A stretch of DNA of 64,000 nucleotides from the NCBI GenBank assembly GCA_030686995.1, contig CM060680.1, positions 79,164,616 through 79,228,615 of the forward strand, given 5' to 3'. Below the pieces are notes generated by a model. It had not been told where the DNA came from. It was given only the letters and a program-made list of their open reading frames with translations, and did not search any database. This document shows, piece by piece, positions 1-11,338 of the stretch; positions within the stretch are counted from its first letter, which is position 1, and each line of letters opens with the position of its first letter. Source of the DNA: Artemisia argyi (lineage: Eukaryota; Streptophyta; Magnoliopsida; Asterales; Asteraceae). Made by a program: the position numbers and the translations under genes.

Positions 1-55
1 TCTCTATTTTCTTTTTGATTTAATCTATGTACAAAGGATATGTGAAGCCAATCCT

Positions 56-448
56 TCAATCATCATTCTCTTCCTGGAGTGACTTAAGAGTTTCTGGAGT
101 GAGGCTCTTCATCCCAAGTCGTGGAAGAATGAACTGAAATCTTTCTCGAGAAAGAGCCTTCGTGAATATATCAGCCAGCTGAAACTCTGTCCTCACAAAG
201 TAGAGTTCCACTATCCCTTTCTCCACTTGTTCTCTGATAAAGTGATGACGAATGTCAATATGCTTGGCTCTGGAGTGCTGGACATTGTTGCAACATAGGG
301 CAATGGCACTTTTGTTATCACAATACATTGGGATTTTGTTGAAGTCATACCCACAATCTGATAGTTGTGATCTCATCCACAAAATTTGAGCACAGCACGA
401 GGACATGGCTATATATTCAGCTTCTGTGGATGATATCGAAGTGCACAA
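56..448 (-). pseudogene. Copia-1 RNase H domain (C-terminal end of pol)
   Basis: RNase H of a Ty1/copia polyprotein, which degrades the RNA strand during reverse transcription. Visible landmarks are SSTEAEYIA near the start, CDNKSAIAL, the [13 protein letters not shown] segment and the terminal LADIFTKAL motif. It is in the same frame as the RT fragment upstream on the minus strand but is separated from it by two stops between about 441 and 463 (TAA directly after LVSW, then TAG). The pol reading frame ends at 56, a normal position for a copia pol C-terminus. There is no independent start; the apparent one is internal to pol. Confidence 0.85.
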
Positions 449-460
449 CTACTTTTTGGA

Positions 461-1570
461 TTACCAGCTGACAAGTTTCTCACCCAAGAATTGAGCACCT
501 CCGGAAGTGCTTCTGCGAGTATCTTGACACCCCGCATGATCAGCATCTGAGTAGGCCGTAAGAGCCATTGCATTGTCTTTAGGATACCAAAGACCCATGT
601 GAGTTGTCCCTTGGAGATATCTGAAGATTCTCTTGACTGCTTCCAAGTGCTTTTTGGTGGGCTTGGATTGATATATGGCACACATGCATACGGCAAAAAG
701 AAGGTCTGGCCTACTTGCTGTGAGGTACATAAGAGATCCAATCATGCTTCTGTATTTGGTATGATCAACGGTTACTCCTGCTGAGTCATCATCAAGTTTG
801 GATCTTTCAACCATGGGTGTATCAACCGTGTCACTTGAATCAAAGCCAAACTTCTTGAGGATGTCACAAGCATACTTGGCCAGATTAATAAAGATACTGC
901 TCGGATTTTGTGAAATCTGTAACCCCAAGAAGAAAGACATTTGTCCCATCATAGACATTTGAAACTTGGAACTCATTTCCTTAGCAAAGCGATCACATTC
1001 ATTAGTGTCAGATGATGCAAAGATGATATCATCAACATAGATTTAAACGTGAAGTAGGTTGTTTCCAGTCTTCCTAGTGAACAAGGTAGGATCAACTACA
1101 CCCTTGGTAAATCGATTTGCAAGGAGAAACTTGGATAGTGTGTCGTACCAAGCTCTCAGAGCCTGTTTGAGATCATAGAGTGCCTTCTTTAGATGATATA
1201 CATGATTTGGTCTTTCTGGGTCCACGAAACCTTCAGGTTGAGTAACATAAACCACCTCTTTTAAGTCCCCATTCAAGAAGGCAGTCTTAACATCCATTTG
1301 ATAAACGATCATGTTACTGCTGGCAGCATTGGCAAGAAAGATTCTAATGGCCTCAATACGAGCGACAGGTGTAAATGATTCTTCAAAGTCAATACCCTCT
1401 TGTTGACTGTATCCTTTCGCAACTAACCGAGCCTTGTTTTTCAACACATCACCATGCTCATCAAGCTTAACTTTGAAAATCCATTTGAGAGCAATGATCA
1501 TTGTGCATTCAGGTGGTGGTACCAATTCCCAAACATCGAGACGATCAAACTCATGGATTTCTTCTTGCAT
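461..1570 (-). pseudogene. Copia-1 reverse transcriptase
   Basis: Ty1/copia reverse transcriptase (RVT_2 family). Landmarks in order are [59 protein letters not shown] with its first catalytic Asp, [19 protein letters not shown], and the YVDD active-site box at about 1028-1039. A TAA stop at 1043-1045 sits two codons before YVDD and cuts the protein. Both halves are in one frame, so this is a single nonsense change. After YVDD come the thumb region (FFLGLQI, GSLMYLTASRPD) and the LVSW segment leading into RNase H. Confidence 0.88.
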
Positions 1571-1707
1571 TGCGGTAAACCAAGATACCTTTATAAGGGC
1601 ATCTTTGAAGTCTTTGGGTTTGATTTTGGATAAGACTGAGTTGAAGAAACACCATAAGGCAGCAGTGGCAAGTTGTTTTCAAGTGGACACAGGTCGTGAG
1701 GGATTTC

Positions 1708-2312
1708 CTATGATGTTGTCAATGGGGTGATCATTTGTCCATTTTCTGAGATGTTCATGAGGTTGAGGATAGTGAACTGATATAGCATTGTTTGACTCTT
1801 CTGAGGAAGATGCTTTGTTGGAGGATTCAGGTGCAAAAATATTTTCAAATGGTCTTCCTTAGGTGGTGCAAAAGGATTGACTTCCCATGAGTTATCAGAT
1901 GTAACTCCTTGGTGTTCAGAAGAGGATTGTATATTTGATTCATTTTGAGTGTTGCTACATTCTGCTGCATCCAAATCAAGAGAGATGGAGGTAGATGGAC
2001 CATTTGTATCATGAGGTGCATTCATAGCCATAATATTAGGTTCAGCAGCTGGCTGTACCGGTTCATGAGGTGGCTGTGACTCGAAGTACTCGTCAAACAT
2101 AGGATCAAATAACGTTTTCAATTCTTCATACGTGAGAGGAACATAAGGAGTGACACGGTTGGAGTTCTGTACAAGTCCCGAACTTATGGTCCAGGAGATA
2201 AAAGATTATGCGAGGGTTCAGAATTGGTGTGTCCTGAAGCCGTATGCTCTGTCAGCTCATCAAATGTGACATGGATTGTTTCCATGATTTGTCGGGTTCT
2301 TTTGTTGTAGAT
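1708..2312 (-). pseudogene. Copia-1 integrase-RT linker
   Basis: Degraded coding sequence between integrase and RT. An open stretch at 1708-2121 encodes a Ser/Pro/Asn-rich acidic segment (for example FDPMFDEYFESQPP), as expected for the poorly conserved linker. Reading on from the integrase frame past the TGA at 2313-2315 gives the usual post-integrase segment (IYNKRTRQIMETIHVTFDEL), so that stop probably replaced an Arg codon. At least one frameshift lies between 2121 and 2313. No independent function is expected. Confidence 0.65.
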
Positions 2313-3533
2313 TCAGTACCCTTTTCGATCTGGCGCATAACTGACGAATACCTCAATATCAGCCTTAGCTTTAAGCTTCCCTAAGTCTTCACTATCGTTA
2401 GTTGGGTAGCACAGGGCACCAAACACTTGAAGAAAAGAGAGATCAGGCTTTTTGAGATGCACCAGCTCATAAGGTGTCTTATTGTGAAGAGGATGAATCA
2501 ATGATCGATTTTGAGTGTAACATGCAATAGCAATAGCTTCAACCCATAGAAACATTGGTGTTTTTGAGAATATCAGCACAGTGCGAGCAACTTCAACTAG
2601 TGTGCGATTCCGTCTTCCAACGACTCCATTTTGTTGAGGAGTTCGAGGAATACTCTTCTGATGACTGATGCCGATACTTTCATAGAATTGTGTGAGTTGA
2701 TGATTAACAAACTCAGTTCCATTGTCAGTGCGAATGATTCTAACAGTTTTGTTGAGCCTTACTTGCAACTGCTTGATGATTTTGATAATAATATCGGGAG
2801 TTTCATCCTTGCATCTTAAAAACTTCACCCATGTGAATCGTGAATAGTCATCCACAATAACAAGAATATATCTTTTCCCATTGAAGCTTTGCATTCTCAT
2901 GGGTCCGCACAGATCCACGTGAAGAGTATGGAGTACTTCAGTGTTGGAGTTAGTGGGTTTTGGTTTATGAGTTTGCTTCTTGCTTTTACCCAATTGACAT
3001 GATGAGCATAGATGATCTTTTTCATACTTCAATCTAGGCATGCCTCGAACAAGATCTTTAGGAGAAAGTTCATTAATGGTGCCGAAGTTCAAGTGGTTCA
3101 AATGACGGTGCCATAACCATGATTTGCTCTTTGAGGCCTTAGAGAGCAAGCAAATGGGAGAGGACCGCATCATGTCTTCAATAGAGATAGTATACAAATT
3201 TGTACCACGACTTCCCTTAAGAAAATCAACTCCATCCAATTCTCTAACGAAACATGTGTGTTTTCTGAAGGCCACTTTGAGATCAGAATCACAAAATTGT
3301 CCAACAGAGAATAAGTTGTGCCCATGTCCTTCCACACAGTAAACTCTAGAAATCACACTATCACCAAACACATAATCACCATACCCGATAAACTTTTTCA
3401 CGAAATTTCTGAGCCGAGAGCGATCCCTAGTCATATGTTTTGAGTAGCCTGAGTCCAAATACCACAGGACGATTTGTACGACCTGCATTTGAAACCTGAC
3501 AAATATGGATAACTGAAAAACATGGATCCCCAA
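2313..3533 (-). pseudogene. Copia-1 protease plus integrase
   Basis: One 406-codon stretch with three parts. Near residues 25-35 is the aspartic protease site WYLDSGYSKHMT. Around residues 135-190 is the GAG-pre-integrase zinc region (LWHRHLNHLNFGTI, then CSSCQLGKSKK). After it comes the integrase core with Asp in HVDLCGPM and Asp in RTDNGTEF. The third catalytic residue, normally Glu in NGVVERRNRT, is Gly here (GGA, bases 2616-2618, residue 306). The N-terminal 20 or so residues are out of frame with the upstream segment, so the apparent start is an artefact of a frameshift near 3480. The frame ends at a TGA. Confidence 0.88.
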
Positions 3534-5071
3534 GTGTAATTGGGATCCAATAGGTTAGCACACGCATACTTAAGAGATACAGGATCAGTATTTTCATTGG
3601 TTCTCACAGATGAACCGATACCAGTGGAAGCGGCTGACTTACTATCATGGCATTGGGTCACTAAAGGGAATTTTCTACCAGTTACCTTCCATCTCTTAAC
3701 CTCTAAAGACTTAGGGTCGGGCATGTAAGTCAATGGGCACAGGTTTCCTAGAGTGAATTTTCTTCCAGTAGGTTTCCACTGATATCCTACATTGTTAAAA
3801 ACTTTTCCTGTTGCTTTCCAAGTATTTTTTCCTAGTTTGTGTGTCTTAGCAAATTTAACTAGGGATTTATAAGAAGATTTCAAAAAAGACACAACACATT
3901 CATCATGATTACCAGAAATTAAACAACCATTACAAGTCTTACAAGTAGCATTAGAATTCCAATTAATTACAGTACGCTTAACGCAAATACTAGAATCAAC
4001 ATGATTCTTTTCATTCAAATCAATCTTATTGTTCCTAAGGTGGTCTTCTACTTTCTTCCCTTGATCACTCTTAGTAGGCGAAGTCCTATCATTCCTTGTA
4101 TTGCCTTTAGGCTTTGACCCGCTAGCTTTAGTGACATTGATTACTCCTGTAGAATTGACGATGGGAACATTAGATTGTTGCACAGTTGTTTGGTTTCTAG
4201 GTGGTGATGTGCTATGATCAGAACTAGCCAAAGGTATATCAAAAGTAACATGCTTCTTCAAATTCCAAGATGTGCATTTGCCATTTCTATCACGCATGTT
4301 GGGAATCTTGGGACATGTACCTATGGCATATTCTAACAACTCTTGTGATCATTTAGTGAGAAAGCAAACATCCGATAGGGAGTTATCAGATGGTCTCACC
4401 ATTCTATCTTCTTCAATGGTTTCACGGGTCATGTCCAGGCAGTTCTTAAGATGTCTAAGGTAATCACTATGGACTAGCTCATTGTTCTTAAGGGGAAGAT
4501 CAATAAAAACAGCCTCACATGCATATTTTTTACATTTACAAACCACAGAATTGATATTGTCACTTTCATTAATCGGCATTTTCCCTTTCACTTTTGTCTT
4601 TAGATTCTCAGTTTCATTAAGCAAAGAAGTTATCTTTTCATTGGTTTTATCACGAGTGATCTTAAAAGAATCATATAACTCTTTGTAATGTTGTTTAACT
4701 TTAGAATTTTCAGTTTGAAAACAATCATTTTCATGTTTAAGTAAGCTGATTGTGTTTTGAAGTTGAAAGTTATGAGAATCTGCAGACATTGGTTTATGGG
4801 TGTCGATCACAGCATTCATGGGAGACTTCAATTGGGCAATTTCAGCCCTCAATAGCCGGATCATGTTCGTGTGAGCTTGAATTTTTTCAACCCTTTTTGC
4901 TATTTCAAAATATGCATCAAATTCCGAAGCATCAAAAGATGTCTTGGCCTTTGATATTTTCATTTTTTCTTCTAAATGTTGATATTTTAATTGTAAGTTA
5001 AGATTACCAACTTCTAGTTTAGAAAGATGCTTGACCATGTTGTCATGATCATCATTTTGAATTTTTTTCAA
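3431..5071 (-). pseudogene. Copia-1 gag-protease spacer, C-terminal part
   Basis: Two same-frame stretches (5071-4349 and 4339-3431) separated by a TGA at about 4349-4351. The upstream part is Leu/Glu/Lys-rich with heptad-like spacing (for example KYQHLEEKMKISKAK), indicating coiled coil. The downstream part is basic and Ser/Asn/Thr-rich and contains two copies of a WKxTGRKFxL motif (around YQWKPTGRKFTLGN and KRWKVTGRKFPLV). It joins the protease after a frameshift near 3480. This long spacer is typical, to my recollection, of a Copia group common in Asteraceae. No enzymatic function is recognised. Confidence 0.7.
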
Positions 5072-5645
5072 GCAATTTCAAATTCTCCCCATCAAGCTCA
5101 ACAACACGATTGTGAAGGTTATTCAAAGCAATAAACATTTCATGAAACTGACAAGCATTAAGTGAAGAATCTGTAGCAGTATAGAACACATCTTGTGTAA
5201 TACATTTAGCAATCAAGTTGTCATTCATGATGAGAATATTTTTCCTGGCGATTTCACTATGCTGAAGATTTATTGCATTTTGTTTACACTTATTTTCCAC
5301 ATTTTTAAACACTTCTTTCATTTCCTTTAGCTCAACATCAAGGGATTGTCGTAAACCCTCAAAGTGTTCTTTGATTAGTTTAAAAAATGGGATGACTTCA
5401 GTTAAGTAACACTCTTTTGTTAGCTCAAATCCCCGTTCACCCTCAGTGATTCCCGTTGGTGTGATTCTCTTTTTGCATGTTTTATCAAAATCAGTGAACA
5501 TTTGACAAAGGACATATATGCTAATAAGAGTTTTGCATTGCGTGGGAAGTGACAACTGAACTAAGTGCATTGGTGTATTGGGGGGATACACCGTTGGGGC
5601 AACTAACTTTTGGGTTGTCTTGGCCTTAATTTCCTCAGCTTTCAT
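5052..5645 (-). pseudogene. Copia-1 gag-protease spacer, middle part
   Basis: About 197 codons, helical and charged, including KRITPTGITEGERGFELTK and ECYLTEVIPFFKLIKEHFEG. The frame is lost at a run of A residues near 5065, where one base of slippage would join it to the next segment (KIQNDDHDNMVKHLS). It belongs to the same continuous spacer polypeptide as its neighbours. No known domain is recognised. Confidence 0.65.
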
Positions 5646-5779
5646 TTTCTCAACGTCTAAAGGCCAAAATACCTATTGTGGTGTTAACTTAGTTTGAGGA
5701 GCAAAAACTGTCACTCGGTTTTGTTCATAATAATCATGTGGCTTAACAATGACTCGGTGTTTAATGCACTTTGGATCCT

Positions 5780-6317
5780 TCATTTTTTATCAAATCTCTC
5801 TCTATCAGCAGAATCAAGTTCATCCAATTCTTTATCAGACCAAGTATTTGGGGGTTCATGATTGGGTGTAAGCATAACCTTAGCATCATAGAGGGCAGGA
5901 TGAGAGGCTCTAACGCTCTTAAGGAAGTTTGTTTTAGGCAACCCTAAATCCTTTTCACTATGCTTATCCCGTAGTTTAATGTGCTTTTCCATCATTTGAG
6001 CTGTTTGACAGGTTTGGCCTTGAACATACAACTTGTTTTCAAGTTTGTTTTTCAACTGCTTAAGGTTGGAAAATTCGTTTAACAGTTTATTTTCCTTTTC
6101 TTGAAATTCACTTTTTAGGAGATTTAAACTATCCTGAATTTCCTGTTTTTCCTTAAAAGCACGATCAAGTTGATTTTGAAAAGATTTAATCTCTTGTTTA
6201 AAGGTCATTTCCTTTAAATTTTGTTCAGTAATGTAAGCATGCATTTGCCATTCCATTTTTTGTTCACGTTCTGTTAGCTCAAATTTTGCACGTTGTTCAT
6301 AACACCTAACTTGATCC
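5780..6317 (-). pseudogene. Copia-1 coiled-coil spacer, left of NA-1
   Basis: Strongly helical coiled-coil segment (for example FELTEREQKMEWQMHAY, then repeated Lys/Glu/Leu heptads). It is cut at its N-terminus by NA-1. The open frame appears to run to 6361, but the last residues read from the NA-1 LTR are not native. Across the insertion the frame continues from 13921 rightwards once one TTAAG copy is removed. The segment ends in FDKK at 5780 with a frameshift into the following spacer. Confidence 0.7.
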
Positions 6318-6322
6318 TTAAG

Positions 6323-8081
6323 TGTCACACCCCCAAAATCGGGTCCAGCGGAAGCATACATGTAGTTGGGGTGTAACTCAATTGGTATTACAACACAAGT
6401 TCAAAAATTGTTTTCACTTGAATCATTTCGAATAAAATAGTTTAATCAAAAATAGTTTTCACTTGAATCATTTTCTAAGTGTTTTGCTGAAGCAAAAATA
6501 TTAAAATCGTCTAAGTTTAAACGCTTGTATCTTTTTCGTTATAAGCTCGTTTTCTACGTTCTTTATATCCCCGGAATCGTATAAACATATACTAATATAT
6601 TTTTGATAGTTCGGTTCCTCTAGGTTACGTCTAACGCCTCGATTTTACCCATAAAAATCGTGTGACAGCATACTATTATTAGAAAATAATACTTTTCGTC
6701 GTTAAACTTGAAAAAATCATATCTCCTTCGTTATAAACCCGTTTTAATCCGTTCTTTCGCCCACGGCTTCGTTTTTGAAAGTATTTTCTGATTCTCTAGC
6801 CCAATGTTACCCGGAAACCCCTGATCTTTCCAGATTTTACAAAAATGGACAGCAACTTATATATAGTTTGAAAAATCAACTTTTCTAGTTCAAGGCTTGT
6901 TCAAACCTTAACCAAACTATCTCAAATCAACTCCACAAATACTCAATCCTACCATACACCTTCTTAGGGTGTCATGGGTTCCTAAAAATCACCAATCTTG
7001 TTGGATCTCTTGAAGTTACTAATAAAAAATATAGATCTAAGATTAAAGAGTATTATTGTATAAAGTGGTATATATATAACATATATATTTGCATGATCTA
7101 CTACTATGACTTGAAAATACATCAAATGAAAGTATGAAAAGATTAAAAAGTTTATTTGAAACTTACTAGTTGGATGATGAGGTTAAAAAGATCAAGGTGC
7201 TTAATAACTTCTTAGTTTTTATTTCAAAACTAAAAATAGAAGTATGCTAGGAGTGTAAAATCACTTGAAACTTGAAATGATATGGATCTTGTTGTTTTTC
7301 TTGATGTTTCCGTGCACCATGGAGATAAAACAAGAGAGTTTTTGTGAAATCTTCGTAAAAATGAGCTAGTTTAGGCATTATATAGTCCAAGGGCAATTTT
7401 GTAATTTCAATGAAAGGGTATAATGGTAATTTCAGTGACAAGTGAAAGTATCTAGATATTTGTTAGATATTTAGGATGAGTATGAAGGAAGTTTGATAAT
7501 ATCTCGTTCACGGAGTTAGTTTTGGTTCCGTTAATTGCTAACCGTAAAGTGTTAAATCGCGAAACGTAAATCCGGGTATCGTAAAAATATGAAACTTGAA
7601 AGAATGACTAAACTTGTCAAAATACTCCATAATAAAATATAAAATGAATGGTAAGTTCCATCGGGTTGCATAAACGCTGTTAAAACTGGAAACGCGGGTG
7701 TAAAACGCGTAATTCGCGTAAAACGCTGAACTGGAAAACGTAAAATTCCAAAACTTTTAGAATTGTCGTAAAATGAGAGAAAATCATATTTCTATTGTTT
7801 ATAGTGTTTTATGGACATATCGGGATGTTGGAACGACGTTTAAACCCAAAAGTAAATCTCGGACACGGCTTCGTGATTTTTGAAGAAATGATCCGACGAG
7901 CATCAAACTCTCGGATTATCATTAAAATAGTTTAACTTAAGAGAATATGAAATAAAAATTTTGGAAATGAATAGTGAAAATGAACAGTAATAGTGAATAG
8001 TAGAAAATGAATAGTAACTTTTCGAGATGAATTATGAAATTTCAACGTTTGAAAAAGGACATGAAATTACGAGTTGTGACA
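6323..8081 (-). repeat. NA-1 3' LTR, internally deleted
   Basis: Matches the right LTR closely from 6323 to about 6450 and from about 6473 to 8081. About 1.46 kb present in the other LTR (roughly 10828-12303) is absent. At the junction, the GTTTTCACTTGAATCATTT found at 6410-6428 is repeated at 6455-6473, as if copied in during break repair. Confidence 0.9.
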
Positions 8082-8099
8082 TTCTTCCCCTCTAAAAGG
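8082..8099 (-). other. NA-1 polypurine tract
   Basis: On the minus strand this is CCTTTTAGAGGGGAAGAA, directly upstream of the 3' LTR. It would prime plus-strand DNA synthesis and it fixes the element's orientation. Confidence 0.75.
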
Positions 8100-10679
8100 A
8101 ACTTCGTCCCGAAGTTCAGTTTGTGTTGGTCTCTAAAGTGGTATTGGTAAAAAGATGATGATATTCGAGAATTCCAGTGAACTTTCACGATAGGAATTCA
8201 ACTTCGATTCAACTGTTCGATCTTACAGTCCATGATTTTTATTGGTTCTCTTACAAGGTTTAGGTTTGTCTTTGGGTTGGATTCCTTCCCAAATGGGATT
8301 ATGAGTGACTCATCTGAAAGATATTCCTCAAGATTTGGAAAACATGAAACATGTTTGTGTAACCTACTGTTCTCTAACAAGGCTCAAGTCTAACGGCCAC
8401 TAGGCCTACTCGGTCTGAAATATTAAATAGTCCAGTGTATATCGGGTTTAACTTTCTGAATTTTTCTGAATAGTATCATGCCTTTCCTAGGCAGAACTTT
8501 CAATCATAACCCTGCCACCAACTTGAAATTCTAAGGGTTTACAACTTATCGAACTTGTAACTGATTCTTGATTTGTAGGAAATTCCTGGTTATTTCATGA
8601 ATGCTTACTGGACTAGTGAGTTGGGTTTTTCCAAATTTCGATCTGTCAATGTGGATGTTGGCACTTCGACAATAGAGTGCCTCAATTGGTGTAGTCTCTA
8701 TGCTCGTGCGGTAACTATGGTTGTAAAGGAATCTGATTTATGGCAAATGATTAGTCCAACCATTTCTAGAGTCAATCACTCATGCTATGAGCATATCTCC
8801 CCATGTTTGAATCGTTCTCTAATTTCTTACCATTGGTCTACAGATGATAGGTGGTGTAGTTCCAAAGGAATCTTAATGTAATCGCTAGGAGTTTGAGGTG
8901 AATCAAATTCCTCTATTAGGAGTAATTGAAGTGGATATCATGAATCTTGTGGAAAAACTTACAAGGTTAAGTCTGTCAAAGGGTGTTGTTGAAAATAATA
9001 GATTAGGATTAGGATAAGGTTGTGATCCTCCGCAGGATGTCATGAATTGAGTCTTTCTCCACCTACGATGCTTAGTCTCCATTATTAAGATGTTCCCCAA
9101 GCTCTATGTCATCAAATCACAAAATCCTAAATGTATAAGTGATATAATATAGTGATTGATTTTCAACGTTTGTTTTGAGTTTATGTGTTTTGTTCATAAA
9201 CCTTCCCTGAATAAATGAATTTAGAACTTTAAGCAAACGGCTTTCCAAGTAACATTTTTCTTGATGTTTCAAAATTTAATAGTTATGCAAGATAGGACAG
9301 TTTTCAACATAAGGTGGATAATATGGTTTACCGAAGATCGATGTTTAAAATTTCCTAACATTCAATAGTTTTGTAAAAGATTAACCAAAAGGAATTTGCT
9401 TATCAAAATAAGTGCCTCAGAAAAGTATTGCTTACAAGATATATGTTTTGTATAAATGTAGTTTGGAGAAAAATCTATTTAAAAGTGAAAGTATTAAGAG
9501 GATAAAATAGCCAGGTATGTATGTCTGCACAATTGCATAGGTGTCTAAAATGGTTGAATAAAGTCTATTGGTGAGGACATGTTCAATCTATAGTCTCGGT
9601 TAAGAGGTTGGATTTATCTCTATGGTGTGGCTTAGTGAGCACTCGTATCTAAACGAATCTTGTAATTCAGTCAAGCCAATACTTTCTAGATGGTAGAATT
9701 TTTTTGGTGATTAGGCCAGTGATAGTGGTTCGAATAGTTTTGTGATATCCTGAGATTTCTGTTGAGTTTTGAATGGTCTTAATGTACCAAGAGATTTTCC
9801 TTATAGATGGTATGGAAAGTCTTTCCTAGAGAGGTCATTGATAATATCCACTTATCAATATAGGGAGTAGTGAGTGATGAGTGGCATATGAATCTATATA
9901 GTGTCACCTAATTCCTTATATATATGGGGATGGGGAAAGGAAATGATAGTGATGGTGAGAAGGGAAAAGACTGTGACAACTGCAACAAAACGAGATTGTG
10001 ATAAAAGAAAATACTGTGATGTAAGTGTATCGTGCATAGACGTGAATGTTCATGAGATGAAATGACCAGTTGACGTGCTTCCAGGCGGCGGTTCACGAAG
10101 TGATGAAAAGTGTGAATATTCTGACAACAAGAGTATACACACACATAAATGAAACATTTAGAAATTGAGTAGAGGATTCAATCCAGACAGAATTTTATTA
10201 TAACCATTCTCAGTGTTGCAAAATTCATTTCTGAGTCGGATATAGGAGGTCAGCCTATGTCCTACTATCCCGGGTTGAATATAAATGACCAGTCTATATT
10301 CCACCGAGGTTCCATGAATTTTGAAATACTCAGCTCAGTTATACTAATACTATGTCCTTCACAAATACCAAGACGTTCTGAAAGACTAAGACAGGTGACC
10401 AAACTCGAGGTCAAATGATGAAACTATGCAAGGAAAAACATAACGCGGTGACATATATGATACATGAGCATGCTTATATGAAAGACAATTATAGTAATCC
10501 ACTATAATAAATAAATATAATATACCAGATAATGAGATACAAATCTCATCACACATATCAGCAACAAACCACAAATGAGGCTTCAGCTTGATAGGCAGGC
10601 ACGTGACGGTCATAGGGTTAAGTTTTCTTGAAAGTAGCTATAGTCTAGGTTTTAAAACACTTAGTTCGCTATAGCCAAA
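8100..10679 (-). other. NA-1 interior without coding capacity
   Basis: About 2.6 kb between polypurine tract and primer site. No reading frame longer than about 94 codons occurs and none shows a retroviral-type motif. The longest (8597-8881, plus strand) has no recognisable domain and lies antisense to the element. I treat the stretch as non-coding payload of a non-autonomous element, or pol decayed beyond recognition. Confidence 0.7.
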
Positions 10680-10691
10680 GCTCTGATGCCA
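10680..10691 (-). other. NA-1 primer binding site (tRNA-Met type)
   Basis: On the minus strand this reads TGGCATCAGAGC, one base from the common plant initiator-Met primer site TGGTATCAGAGC. It lies three bases from the 5' LTR end, the normal position. Confidence 0.75.
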
Positions 10692-11212
10692 ATCTGTCAC
10701 ACCCCCAAAATCGGGTCCAGCGGAAGCATACATGTAGCTGGGGTGTAACTCAATTGGTATTATAACACAAGTTCAAAAATGGTTTTCACTTGAATCATTT
10801 AGAATAAAATAGTTTAATCAAAAATGTTGAATTTACATTGTTAAAAGTAGTGCGGCAGTAGGCCCTTAAAATAGTTTAAAACAGTCCCCAAATGAATAAT
10901 CAGAGTCTTCTATGACCATGCCATGCCCTGCCAAAACCTCCTGTAGCTTGCCATTGCTTAATACCTGAAAATACATGCTAAAGTGTCAACACGAGGTTGG
11001 TGAGTTCATAGAGTCTTGTGAAAAAGAATGTAATGCATATGAATGAAGATTTCCCAGCAAATGCATCATAAATCCACTCAGTTCCAAGTCCCGCCATAAG
11101 AGACTTGTAACCTGTGTGTTTACGACCTACTGCCAAAAGTAACATGTTTGGTTTGTGTAAACAAAAGTAATATGTGGACCGAGATTCAAAGATAAGTGTA
11201 GTTCGACCAATA

Positions 11213-11338
11213 CATTTGGTTACGTGACCGTTTCATTCGGTTATGTGACCAATTCATTCGGTTATGTGACCAATTCATTCGGTCGTATTACCCGTACATT
11301 CGGTTATGTGACCCGTTCATTCGGTCATGTATGTACAT
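11213..11338. repeat. 21-bp minisatellite inside NA-1 LTR
   Basis: Six tandem units of 21 bp with consensus CATTCGGTTATGTGACCNRTT. The central copies are nearly identical and the outer two are diverged. The matching part of the other LTR is deleted, so copy number between the LTRs cannot be compared. Confidence 0.85.

Noticed and set aside
8597..8881. 94-codon ORF inside NA-1
   Set aside because: Antisense to the element, no recognisable motif and no codon signal; likely chance.
11213..11338. Regular 21-bp repeats considered as a CRISPR-like array
   Set aside because: The units are directly adjacent with no unique spacers and lie inside a plant LTR; it is a minisatellite.
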